DNA from: Pyronema omphalodes
Lineage: Eukaryota; Ascomycota; Pezizomycetes; Pezizales; Pyronemataceae
Direction: 5' to 3'
Length of the DNA: 46,147 bases
NCBI GenBank assembly: GCA_024516155.1
Contig: JAJJXM010000133.1
Coordinates: 1 to 46,147 of the forward strand
The notes beneath the pieces were generated by a model that was given only the letters and a program-made list of their open reading frames with translations, made no database searches and was not told the origin of the DNA. The translations under genes and the position numbers were made by a program. This document shows, piece by piece, positions 33,336 through 44,204 of this stretch. Position 1 is the first letter of the stretch, and the number at the start of each line of letters is the position of its first letter.

Positions 33336-33670
33336 TGAGGTCGATAGCGATAGTCTGATGCGTCTTATTCTCAAAATACTTTATAAATCATACCTTGCCT
33401 GATGGACATGACAGTGAAGGCTTTTATTGTTTACCGGCTTCTTTTGACTGTGCCGACTGACTGAACCGGCCCTCAGATCTCATTGCGTGCTGTGAAGTAC
33501 GAACACAGTGTGTATTTGTTATACCAGTCTCCATGAATTTCACAGCCATATTTCTTACACACAATAATACAGATAGACTTACTGTTTAGCGATGATCCAT
33601 TGGATGATATTGAGTCGTGAGGACGTCTGAGGCATGTCCGACGGAAATCAGAACGAGTGATACGTTGCTA

Positions 33671-34370
33671 TTTGATTGCATAACTAGTACGAGAACAAAT
33701 TGTCATCCTCCGTTTTGCAATCTCATTAACGCCGTCTGTGTTGGGAGGAGTCCTGCACGGCGAGTCGGGGAGGGGCTGCGAGCACACAGGCAAGTTGGGT
33801 TCGAGCACAAGGCAAGTTGGGTGCACGAGGATCGGAATTTGTGATCTAGATATGTATTGTAGATGTAGTTTTTGTATATTCATTGTGGATATATTTGTAT
33901 ATACTCACTACTAGGTGCAGTGAGGACATGTGCTGCAAGGAATCAAAGCAATGACATCTCCGAGATACCCGGGTGTATTGACAGGGAAGAGAAAAAGTAA
34001 CGGAATTCTTATTGATGTATGTATTTACAGAAGTAACGGAATGCTTATTGATATATGTATTTACAGAAACTAACGGAATTTTCTATTGATGTATGTATTT
34101 GCAGCTGGTGGCTTCTCTCTCTCCAACTGGTTTCGCTGAGATCGTGGTTACTCGGGTGCTTGTGCAGGGTGTCTCATCCATGGAGATGTCATGGTTCCCG
34201 ATTCCGACAAGATGAGAGACAATGCACAGTGCCAGTGAGTCAGTGACCACACAGTCGCGTAACCAAATCAATCGCTTTCTTTTCGCTTGACAGGTAGCAT
34301 GGTCACCATCTGGCTCACGATACAGTAGACAGGCTCTGGTTTACTTGCTATTCTACAAGCAAGTACCGCA
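33671..34370 (+). repeat. Cassette unit A, copy A1 (isolated)
   Basis: About 700 bp is shared with units starting at 39748, 42281 and 45785. Landmarks are GAGGGGCTGCGAGCACAC, GGCAAGTTGGGTT, ATATGTATTGTAGATGTAGT, CTCCGAGATACCCGGGTGTA and three copies of a 36-38 bp repeat ending TATTTACAG/TATTTGCAG (about 33996-34104). The 5' part (TTTGATTGCATAACTAGTAC onward) matches A2 best and the 3' part (CAGTGACCACACA onward) matches A3. Short open frames inside are not convincing genes. Confidence 0.8.
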
Positions 34371-34659
34371 GTCTCAGCCACACCGGCAGCGGAATATTCC
34401 TTTCCAGTACTACAAAGCGCGTTGCTGTTCGCGTATCTCAAACGCGCACCGAAAAGCTCGCACGCTTCCGAGCGCGCGCACCAGACTGCTGCAGTTGCTG
34501 TGTAGCGCGCTCTGTACAGTTTTAATGTTTCTTACAGTTTTAATGTTTCAAGAACTGTCAATGTCTACCAGGCCCACACTGCCCTATAGTCGCGCTGGGC
34601 AATCAATTGTGGAGAGAATCGCTGGAAGACTATATGCTACAAGAGATTGTGTGCTTTGT

Positions 34660-34681
34660 GGCCGGCCTTCGGCCGGCCTTC
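34660..34681. repeat. GGCCGGCCTTC direct repeat / palindrome
   Basis: Two tandem copies of GGCCGGCCTTC. Each GGCCGGCC is itself a perfect palindrome, so the pair can also fold into an 8-bp hairpin with a TTC loop. It is a GC island in AT-rich surroundings. Confidence 0.9.
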
Positions 34682-35257
34682 ACAGTTACAATCTGTCGCC
34701 ATTGTTGTCGCTTGGACTAAGTGAAAAGTGCTGATTAGTACCGAACCCGTTTCTGTCGCAACCTTTATAATGCAGGCGCATTGCATGCACAGAAGAGCCT
34801 GTCAAATGTTCCTAGTGAAATGAAAAAAAATGACAAAGTATGGCGCTGCGGAGGGAAATCATGGCAGCTTGAAGTAACCTGGGGTTTAGATACATAATCT
34901 ATAGAATAAAAATTCATTCGCTAAGCAGAAGGGGTCTTTAATAACCAATATTTCCAGTGGTAAAATCAGCATTATCCTCTAAAACTACCAACCGTGCATG
35001 TTGCATCTGTCAGACACGAGAAATACTTGTGTAATTTTGAGATGATGAATGGTGATGCAATCCAACGTCAGTTCTTCACGGCTGTTGAAAGTTGTGAAAT
35101 TGGCCGTGTGAATGGGAATCGAAATTGACTCGACAATTTATAGAGCGAACGGTGGTTGAAAGGCAAAATTTATTCTGGGTAGGCTAAATAATGTTTCTGC
35201 TCATAATGAATCGCTTTTTAAAATTTCTATGTCATCCATGATCAGGAATAGTCTCTT

Positions 35258-35309
35258 ACTCGTGCCTAAGGATGGCGGCGCTGACGCGCCGCCATCCTTA
35301 GGCACGAGT
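35258..35309. repeat. Perfect 24-bp-arm hairpin
   Basis: The left arm 35258-35281 (ACTCGTGCCTAAGGATGGCG then GCGC) and right arm 35286-35309 are exact reverse complements around a 4-base loop TGAC. Pairing stops abruptly on both sides. The arms are much more GC-rich than the flanks. No other copy was seen in the window. Confidence 0.97.
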
Positions 35310-35643
35310 GTGTAGGTCAGTTCATGAGTTCACATGTCGAACGGTGTCTTCTTAACAGAGAAGGACTCCGATAGAGGCTACAGGTAGTTCCGACGTTGAG
35401 GCGAAAAATATTATCATAAGTATAATGTTCTCCATAAGTATAAGTACAACAAACATAAAGAATCTAAAACTCCATATCTCTAACTGAGTTACTGCAGTTG
35501 TTTTCAATGTTTACTGGATCATATCAAAAGAACGTTCGATACACGTTCAAGGTGACATTTCCTCAAGATATATCTGAAAACATGTGCCCGATATTTTTTA
35601 TATGATTTCAAAAATTGATTTATTTCAATATATGTACATTTGC

Positions 35644-36385
35644 GGTAGGACGAAAAAAGAGAAAGAAAAAGAGAAAGCAAAAAGCGAAAGAAAAAAGTGA
35701 AAGAGAAAAGCGAAAGAAAAAAGCGAAAGAAAAAAGAGAAAAAAAAAAAGCAAAAGAAAAAAGAGACAGAAAAAAAGAGACAGAAAAAAGAGACAGAAAA
35801 AAGAGACAGAAAAAAAGAGACAGAAAAAAGAGACAGAAAAAAAGAGACAGAAAAAAAGAGACAGAAAAAAGAGACAGAAAAAGAGACAGAAAAAAGAGAC
35901 AGAAAAAAGAGACAGAAAAAGAGACAGAAAAAGAGACAGAAAAAGAGACAGAAAAAGAGACAGAAAAAAGAGACAGAAAAAAGAGACAGAAAAAAGAGAC
36001 AGAAAAAAGAGACAGAAAAAAGAGACAGAAAAAAGAGACAGAAAAAAGAGACAGAAAAAAGAGACAGAAAAAAGAGACAGAAAAAAGAGACAGAAAAAAG
36101 AGACAGAAAAAGAGACAGAAAAAAGAGACAGAAAAAAGAGACAGAAAAAGAGACAGAAAAAAGAGACAGAAAAAAGAGACAGAAAAAAGAGACAGAAAAA
36201 AGAGACAGAAAAAAGAGACAGAAAAAGAGACAGAAAAAGAGACAGAAAAAAGAGACAGAAAAAAGAGACAGAAAAAAGAGACAGAAAAAAGAGACAGAAA
36301 AAAGAGACAGAAAAAAGAGAAGAAAAAGAGACAGAAAAAGAGACAGAAAAAAGAGAAAGAAAAAAGAGAAAAGAGAAAGAAAAGA
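35644..36385. repeat. GAGACAG(A)5-7 minisatellite
   Basis: A stretch of about 740 bases, nearly all purine on the plus strand. The core (about 35760-36350) is GAGACAG followed by 5 to 7 A (12-14 bp units, roughly 45 copies). The edges have GAAAGAAAAA and AAAGCGAAAG variants. Frames of 260 to 313 codons on both strands (KKRDRKKRQKK-type and LSLFSVSFFCLFF-type) arise only because the unit contains no stop codon; they are not genes. Confidence 0.97.
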
Positions 36386-37989
36386 GCGCAAGACTAAGAA
36401 AATATACAAACCCACTGAGAATGTTTCCTCCAAGAGCTTCCCTCCAGCCCCCATCGGCAATGTTTCTGGCCTGAAATGTTAGATAAATTTCATTGTAGTT
36501 CAGAAAAAGCAGCGGGAAAAGTATGTTAATACGGGTGGAACTCACCTTTTTACCTGTTACTGTTCTGTTTCACATGCTACTGCTCGTCAGTTCATTGTTT
36601 TCAAGAAGAAGCATTGGAAAGCATGTTACCATAGGTAAAAACTCACCTTTTTTTTTTAATACGGCAGTCGCATCAAGCAGTGGCTACAGGATTCAAAATG
36701 GACGGTGGAATCGTCTTATTTTATAGACGCCAACTGCAATGCGAGCGCCCTGCTACTTTCCCAAGCAGAATTGCGATGTCTGTCACAGTAAGTGCTAGAA
36801 ACATTTAGAATGCCATCGACCTCAAAAACAGGTTTTCGGCGACTGCGCAGTTCCCACCTCGCTTCGTTGCAATACCGATTGGCTACTGCACGATCCGGGT
36901 AACCTGGCGTGGTTGCGAAGGTTGCCGAGATGCATCAGAGATGCATCAGAGGTGCTTCTAGTGCCAGGTTTTCGTTCGCGGTACAAAACCACCATTGGCC
37001 ATCACACCCTGGTTCGCTGATCTTTTCCATTACAGGTTGTTACACAGAACTGGAGATTATAATTATTTAGAAAAGCGCGCACTAGACAAATGCGGTCCCT
37101 TATGTAAAGCGCAAAGTGGATTGGACACTGTGAGCGGTCAAGGTAATTGGCCGGTCGTGTACGCCAGCCTGCGCGCCTGGGGTGAAATGAGGTGTAGAAT
37201 CTATATTCAAACATTTTCTCGAGGATATACGCCTATAGTCTGGTAAAGCAGCGCAAAATGAGTGACAAGTTTTGCTAGGAAAGCCGTAGAAGGATACAAG
37301 CAACATCTGGTGTTGTGAGGTATACGGCTTCCGGAGGAAGTTGTCATCCTTTTCCTCTTTATAGCAATCAATAGAACTTCTATTCCGAGGTAGTTTTGTA
37401 TCGATCTGAAAGGTTCAAGGGACTGCTCCATTTGTTTTCCTCGCAAGAATTTCACTAAAATCGCGTCAGTCAGCGTTTGTGAATCGAGTACAGAGTTCAG
37501 TTGCCTGAGTATTGACGGTTGGAAAGGTTTCGCCCGGAGATGTCATGGGATGTTTTACTGATATCGCATCGAGATAAATGTATGTGTTGAGAGGAGAGGA
37601 CAGAAGACAAAGATAGGGAGGAAGTAGAGGATAAGGAAAAGGTGGAGTCAAGGAGAAGCTGCGGAAGAAGTAAAGGCGTAGTCAAGGTGTATTGTAGACC
37701 CGGAAGTGGTGGAGATGATAAAGAAAAGAAGAGAAGCGAGAGAGAAGCGAGGAGAACAGAGCAGACATGCCTCAAAATGGTTCAATCACTTCGGTTTCAC
37801 GCGTTGAGTCAGTACTAGGCATGATCTATCACTCGTTCCGATTTTCATCGAGGGCTAGTTCAGTCCACCGGTACACTTGAAAGAGGTCGGTAATCGATAA
37901 AACTCTTCTTCGTAATGCGTATCGGTCAAGTTGCAATGCACAGGGTATTATGAGACTTAGATGCACTATGCCAACGCCACCTGAAGTGA
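36386..37989. other. Unannotated DNA between the minisatellite and the right inverted-repeat arm
   Basis: No supportable gene was found. It includes a GATGCATCAGA direct repeat (about 36931-36952), a doubled ACTCACCTTTTT motif (36540 and 36641), and a purine-rich stretch (about 37590-37770). Confidence 0.4.
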
Positions 37990-39180
37990 CCTAACGCAAA
38001 AAAGGCCCACTTCTCTGCCAACCGCTAAGGTCAGAGCAGAAAAGTGGGCCAAATATACTACCAGAATTAAAAGTCCATTGGGTGTCGAGATGCATCACAG
38101 ATATATAGCAAAAGTGTTTTGGCTTTAACCAGTCAATGCTGGGCTTCTCCAAATTCCCATCGTCCGATGCGCAACCGTGCAATTGGGGATACTCGCAACT
38201 TAATCGAGAGTTTGATAAAAAAACAACGCAAGTACAAAACAAAACAACGCAAGTACAAAACAAAACAAAGCAAATAGAAAACAAACAACAAGTAAATAGC
38301 AAATCTTGGCTTTAACCAGAAAACGCGGGCTTCTCCAAGTTCCCAATCTTCCATCGGCCAATTGGGGATACTCGCAACTGAATCGAGTGTTTGATGAAAA
38401 AAACAACGCAAGTACAAAGCAAAACAAAGTAAACAGCAAATAAACAGCAAGTAAATAACAAATCTTGGCTTTAACCAGAAAACGCTGGGCTTCTCCAAGT
38501 TCCCATCGTTCGATTTGGCACTGTGAAATTGGGGATACTCGCAACTGAATCGAGTGTTTGGTCAAAAAAGCAACGCAAGTACAAAACAAAGTAAACAGTA
38601 AATAAACAGCACGAAAAAAAGAAAATCTTGGCTTTAACCTGACAACACTGGGCTTCTCCAAGTTCCCAATCTTCCATCGGCCAATTGGGGATACTCGCAA
38701 CACAATCGAGTGTTTGATGAAAAAGCAACGCAAGTAAATAGAAACTATATGGCAACAGTAAATGGCAAATAGATGGCAACAGTAAATGGTATGATAGATA
38801 TATGGCTGAATATGGCTGAATATGGCGGGATATGGTAGTACACGATGAAGGGGTGAACGTAGGGAATATATATTCACGACTTCGGAACTGCTTTTTCCGA
38901 TTCAGCTGCATGGATATGCCAAGTTTCCAACATTTTGACACGGAGGGTATTGTGTTCCTGTGCCCGCTGTTTCAATCTTTGCTTTTTCGAGGGTCTGCGT
39001 CCTGATTACATGATCTGCTGATACTATGGGCCACGGCATTGCCTGCGGTATACTAAATACGTCGAATCAAGTTGGATCTATAGCGTGATGTTTTCTTCGT
39101 ACCTGCTGTGCATCTGGGAATTGCGTGGGCTTCAATCCTTCTTCCATCTTCCCTCTGTACGTGAGTCATTCCCAAACTCC
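37990..39180 (+). repeat. Right arm of the large inverted repeat, with internal tandem expansion
   Basis: It matches the reverse complement of 32655-33335. It is longer than the left arm because one unit is present four times (starts 38121, 38308, 38467, 38630). The similarity to the left arm begins at about AAAAAGGCCCACTTCTC (37998) and ends near CTTCCCTCTGTACGTG (39147-39162). Confidence 0.75.
38121..38740 (+). repeat. Four tandem units of about 160-187 bp
   Basis: Each unit starts with GGCTTTAACC. It then has CTGGGCTTCTCCAA(G/A)TTCCC, a variable middle, TTGGGGATACTCGCAAC, a GAATCGAGTGTTTGAT-type block and an A-rich tail with AACGCAAGTACAAAAC. Spacings are 187, 159 and 163 bp. A diverged single unit occurs in cassette unit B at about 40440-40520 and 43240-43320. 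Confidence 0.85.
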
Positions 39181-39747
39181 TGCACCCCCTATCCGTGGAA
39201 GAGATTTCCCTACTCACTTGCTTGCAGTGTCTATTCCCTTTACTTTGGTGCGTAGAGTGTATTGGTAAATCCGGTCTCAAATTGTCACTGGTGAATTCTC
39301 ACACTGCTTTCGGATGGTATGGGTCATCACGTATCAATCAATTTCATCTCCGATATAGGCGCGGAGATTTTGTATGCGAATTCATGGCGTAGCGTATTGA
39401 TATTTTGTCAACGGGTATGAAAGCAATAATGCAAGACACAAATGAATTGTAACTGTATCTTACGTGGTGGTTGTCGATTATCCTGGCTGGAATAGGGTGA
39501 ATTGCTGGAGGAATTCCGAGTTTCCTACTTCGAGTGACAAGTTTGGACCCCATCAACACCCACGCGGATTGTTGATATTCTACAAAATAAAATCCAAACC
39601 AATTCTTCCACCATCTTTCCTCTTTCCTCTGTACGTGTCACCCAACAATCAATGCTATCTTCAGGACGAACGCGGATATCTTATGTTTGTCTTCACAATG
39701 CTTTCGAACCCTAATTCTCCACAGTTCTTTCCAACCCCAATCCTGCT

Positions 39748-40316
39748 GTTTGATTGCATAACTAGTACGAGAACAAATTGTCATCCTCCGTTATGCAATC
39801 TCATACACGCCGTCTGTGTTGAGAGGAGTCCTGCACGGCGAGTCAGGGAGGGGGCTGCGAGCACACCGGCAAGTTGGGTTCGAGCACACAGGCAAGTTGG
39901 GTTCCCGAGGATGGAATTTGTCATCTAGATATGTATTGTAGATGTAGTTTTTGTATATTCATTGTGGATATATTTGTATATACTCACTACTAGGTGCAGT
40001 GAGGACATGTGCTGCAGGGAATCAAAGCAATGACATCTCCGAGATACCCGGGTGTATTGACAGGGAAGAGAAAAAGTAACGGAATTCTTATTGATGTATG
40101 TATTTACAGAAAGTAACGGAATGCTTATTGATATATGTATTTACAGAAAGTAACGGAATTTTCTATTGATGTATGTATTTGCAGCTGGTGGCTTCTCCCT
40201 CTGCAACTGGTTTAGACTGGTCCGCACTGGGATCGTGGTTACTCGGGTGCTTGTGCAGGGTGTCTGTCATGCATGGAGACGTCATGGTTCCGATTCCGAC
40301 AAGATGAGAGACAAAA
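39748..40316 (+). repeat. Cassette unit A, copy A2
   Basis: It opens with TTTGATTGCATAACTAGTAC as in A1 and contains the same three short repeats (about 40077-40183). It breaks off after GAGAGACAAAAATGCG, where it joins unit B directly. Confidence 0.85.
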
Positions 40317-40321
40317 ATGCG

Positions 40322-41335
40322 TAGAGCGGAGTCAGTAACAAAAAGAAGAGACGGATGGAGTAGAAGGTATGAAAGAACGACATATTCTTTTGAAGCGGGG
40401 TATTAGAAAAGCAGAACGAAAATAAGATATAAGTTTATCTGGGCTTTACGGAAGATTCGGTCTTCTCCCAGATTCCCAGTGAGTGGGGATACTCTGATCG
40501 AGTGTTTGATAAGAATAAGGAGTAAAATAAGTGCCCAGCAAATAAATGCGAGGAGAAAACAAAAAACAAAGATCCGCAAAATATGGTAAAATATTTCGAA
40601 TATATGTCAAAAAATATTATATCATACAACGCCGACACAGAAAGAAAGGAAAGGGGACAAGGGGGCGGAAGGGGTGTTTATATAGCTGATTGTATGTCCG
40701 GAAGCAGGCGTCTGAAGGACATCACATGATGTGTAGAGATGCTACATTGTACGTCCTGCTGGCAACCAGGCGTCAGATCAGGGAATGAAAAGAGCTGGAT
40801 AATGAGAACAAACGGCAAAAGAAGCAGAACAAGTACATTGTCGCAATTGGTGGCACCCTGCCAGGCCTAAAACTTGCTCATGTTTATCACTCGATCTGAA
40901 TGGCCTTCTTGGAAGATAGTACTGAATGCATAGAGATGCCACATTGTGAGTCATGCTGCCAAATGGGCCTCGGATGAAGGAATGACAAGAGGTGGAAAAC
41001 AAGAAAAAACAGCTCAAGCAATAAAACAAGGAAAAACAGCATGAGCAACAAAACAAGGAAAAACAGCTCAAGCAACAAAACAAGAATTTTTTCGCGATTG
41101 CTGGCACTCTGTGAGATCTGGAACTTGCTCATGTCTGTCACTGGATCTGAATGGCTTTCTATGAGGCCTGGAACTGGGTCATTGTTCACCACGAAGCTAG
41201 AATGGCCATCCGCCCTTGGCCACAATCAGAGTAGACAATAGTTACCCTCTCTTAAGTTTGCGTCCTTGTTTTTCTGCTTGGAACAGCTACTTTCCCTCGC
41301 CAATAATCACCACACTCTGCACCCACATTCAGTCA
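40322..41335 (+). repeat. Cassette unit B, copy B1
   Basis: It is almost identical to 43129-44192 at an offset of 2809 over most of its length. Shared landmarks are AAGAGACGGATGGAGTAGAA, GGGGATACTCTGATCGAGTG, GCGTCTGAAGGACATCACAT, and an array of AAACAGC-T/A-CAAGCAA-type units (about 41005-41085). No recognisable protein. Confidence 0.85.
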
Positions 41336-41344
41336 AGACGCTCG

Positions 41345-42280
41345 TAAGAAACAAGACATGATGTTGGATATTCAAATAAAAAAGTTACATTATTAAATCA
41401 GAATTGATTCGCGAGTTTTATTCATCCATTTGAACCATACTGTATTCGGGAGTGTTTATTCATTTATCTCAATCAGACATCATTTCCGAGTGACAGCACC
41501 TGAATACACGGGTGACAATTTCGAGTGACAGTGCATGACTACTCCACACAGGCTAACCGACCCGAGGGCACACTGGCGAGTGGGCATCATACCCGCACTG
41601 ATCAACTGCGACCACTTGCGGGTAGGCATACTGCACAAACACAACGAATTATGTATAGTGAGCTAATTAAAACAGAAAAATTAACAAATCAAAACAAAAG
41701 AATTTACAAACATATAATTAAAACACAAAAAGTTACATAAAACGGTCCTTCGCAAGTAGCAGCAACTGAATACAAAAGGGACACACCTACGGTGTTGGCA
41801 CAGCAAGCCAGAGTGCTCGCGCAGCTATGTGGTCTAGTCAGGCACATACACCGACGGTGTTGTCACAGCAGGAGTCACAGTGAGCAACAGCGGTCTTGCA
41901 AGACCCCTTTGATTGCAGCCTCTGCACAAACACAACAAATTATGTATATTCAAACTCAATTATTAGTATTTAAAGTTATCATTATTCTCCTATATTCCTC
42001 ACCCTGTAAATTTATTCATCTTGTAGATTCATTCATGACATGCCCGAGTGACAGCGGGTGACTAGTACACGCATGCTCATGGATACCCTCTGCTTAATCG
42101 ACGCTCTCTGCCTCGACTTCCTCTGCCTCGTCGACCATCTACCAGAACGACCCTCTGCCTCGTCGACCCCCTCACTCATCCCGACTGCACACAGCCCACT
42201 CGCCTCAGGAGTGCTATCCGGGGTATGGCTTGACAGCGACAGGGATGAATCACTAGGCTACTAGTGCACAGTGTCATGCT
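41345..42280 (+). repeat. Cassette unit C, copy C1
   Basis: Its first half matches the start of C2 (44205 onward) with visible divergence. Its end (41935-42280) matches C2 (45439-45784) almost base for base, offset 3504. It contains GAGTGACAGCACCTGAATAC, GCTAACCGACCCGAGGGCAC and, near the end, CTCTGCCTCG repeats. Confidence 0.82.
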
Positions 42281-42960
42281 CCATCATGCAATCTCCACCA
42301 TGCCGTATGGGATGGGAGGAGTCGAACACGGCGAGTCGGGGAGGGGCTGCGAGCACACCGGCAAGTTGGGTTCCAGCACACAAGCAAGTTGGGTTCACGA
42401 GGATCGGAATTTGTGATTTAGATATGTATTGTAGATGTAGTTTTTGTATATTCATTGTGGATATATTTGTATATACTCACTACTAGGTGCAGTCAGGACA
42501 TGTGCTGCAGGGAATCAAAGCAATGACATCTCCGAGATAGCCGGGTGTATTGACAGGGAAGAGAAAAAGTAACGGAATTCTTATTGATGTATGTATTTAC
42601 AGAAGTAACGGAATGCTTATTGATATATGTATTTACAGAAAGTAACGGAATTTTCTATTGATGTATGTATTTGCAGCTGGTGGCTTCTCCCTCTGCAACT
42701 GGTTTAGACTGGTCCGCACTGGGATCGTGGTTACTCGGGTGCTTGTGCAGGGTGTCTGTCATGCATGGAGATGTCATGGTTCCGATTCCGACAAGATGAG
42801 AGACAAAAATGCGCAGTGCCAGTGAGTCAGTGACCACACAATCTCGTAACCAAATCAATCGCTTTCTTTCCGCAAGACAGGTAGCATGCTCATCATCTGG
42901 CGGACGATAGACAGGTTTTAGTTGGGTTGCATATTCTACAAAGACTATTGCAGGCTGGAT
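42281..42960 (+). repeat. Cassette unit A, copy A3
   Basis: A full-length A unit with the three short repeats at about 42568-42676 and the 3' part (CAGTGACCACACA onward) that A2 lacks. Its start is changed to CATGCTCCATCATGCAATCT, as in A4. Confidence 0.85.
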
Positions 42961-43128
42961 CAGTCAATTGAGCCTGGGAGCGAAATTAGTGGAGAGATCG
43001 AACAATAGTGGCAACAGGAAGAATACATACGCTCACAAAGAAGATTATGGAAAGGGAAACCGGAATACGGGTGAAATCACATGATGAAAGGAAGAGCAAC
43101 GAAAAGAAGACATACACTCTTGAAGCGG

Positions 43129-44192
43129 AGTCAGTAACAACAAGAAGAGACGGATGGAGTAGAAGGTATGAAAGAACGACATATTCTCTTGAAGCGGGGT
43201 ATTAGAAAAGCAGAACGAAAATTAAGATATAAGTTTATCTGGGCTTTACGGAAGATTCGGTCTTCTCCCAGATTCCCAGTGGGTGGGGATACTCTGATCG
43301 AGTGTTTGATAAGAATAAGAAGTAGAACAATTGCCCAGCAAAGATATGCGAGGAGAAAACAAAACAAAACAAAAACAAAGATCCGCAAAATATGGTAAAA
43401 TATTTCGAATATATGTCAAAAAATATTATATCATACAACGCCGACACAGAAAGAAAGGAAAGGGGACAAGGGGGCGGAAGGGGTGTTTATATACCTGATT
43501 GTATGTCCGGAAGCAGGCGTCTGAAGGACATCACATGATGTGTAGAGATGCTACATTGTACGTCCTGCTGGCAACCAGGCGTCAGATCAGGGAATGAAAA
43601 GAGCTGGATAATGAGAACAAACGGCAAAAGGAACAGAACAAGTACATTGTCGCAATTGGTGGCACCCTACCAGGCCTAAAACTTGCTCATGTTTATCACT
43701 CGATCTGAATGGCCTTCTTGGAAGATAGTACTGGATGCATAGAGATGCCACATTGTGAGTCATGCTGCCAAATGGGCCTCGGATGAAGGAATGACAAGAG
43801 GTGGAAAACAAGAAAAACCAGCTCAAGCAATAAAACAAGGAAAAACAGCATGAGCAACAAAACAAGGAAAAACAGCTCAAGCAACAAAACAAGAATTTTT
43901 TCGCAATTGCTGGCACTCTGTGAGATCTAGAACTTGCTCATGTCTGTCACTCGATCTGTATTGCCTTCCGTGGGGCCTGAAACTTGCTCATGTCTGTCAC
44001 TGGATCTGAATGGCTTTCTATGAGGCCTGGAACTGGGTCATTGTTCACCACGAAGTTAGAATGGCCATCCGCCCTTGGCCACAATCAGAGTAGACAATAG
44101 TTACCCTCTCTTAAGTTTGCGTCCTTGTTTTTCTGCTTGGAACAGCTACTTTCCCTCGCCAATAATCACCACGCTCTACACCCACATTCAGT
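43129..44192 (+). repeat. Cassette unit B, copy B2
   Basis: It matches B1 at offset 2809 up to about 43945. An additional copy of about 55 bp (GGGGCCTGAAACTTGCTCATG region, about 43945-44000) then shifts the offset. It is followed by unit C2 as B1 is by C1. Confidence 0.85.
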
Positions 44193-44204
44193 GAATCCAC
44201 TTGC

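Noticed and set aside
35519..36545. Open frames of 260 to 313 codons on both strands
   Set aside because: They are translations of the GAGACAG(A)n minisatellite, which lacks stop codons. Composition is pure repeat and no domain is present.
38121..38740. Possible CRISPR-like array
   Set aside because: Units are 159-187 bp with internal conservation along nearly the whole unit, no short repeats with unique spacers, and the host is a fungus.
38200..38941. Long minus frames rich in Cys, Phe and Leu
   Set aside because: They are translations of the four tandem units in the inverted-repeat arm, with repetitive content and no domain.
42058..42264. 68-codon frame conserved between two cassette copies (also 45562-45768)
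   Set aside because: The DNA itself is nearly identical over more than 600 bp, so conservation of the frame gives no evidence of coding. The second half is a CTCTGCCTCG repeat.
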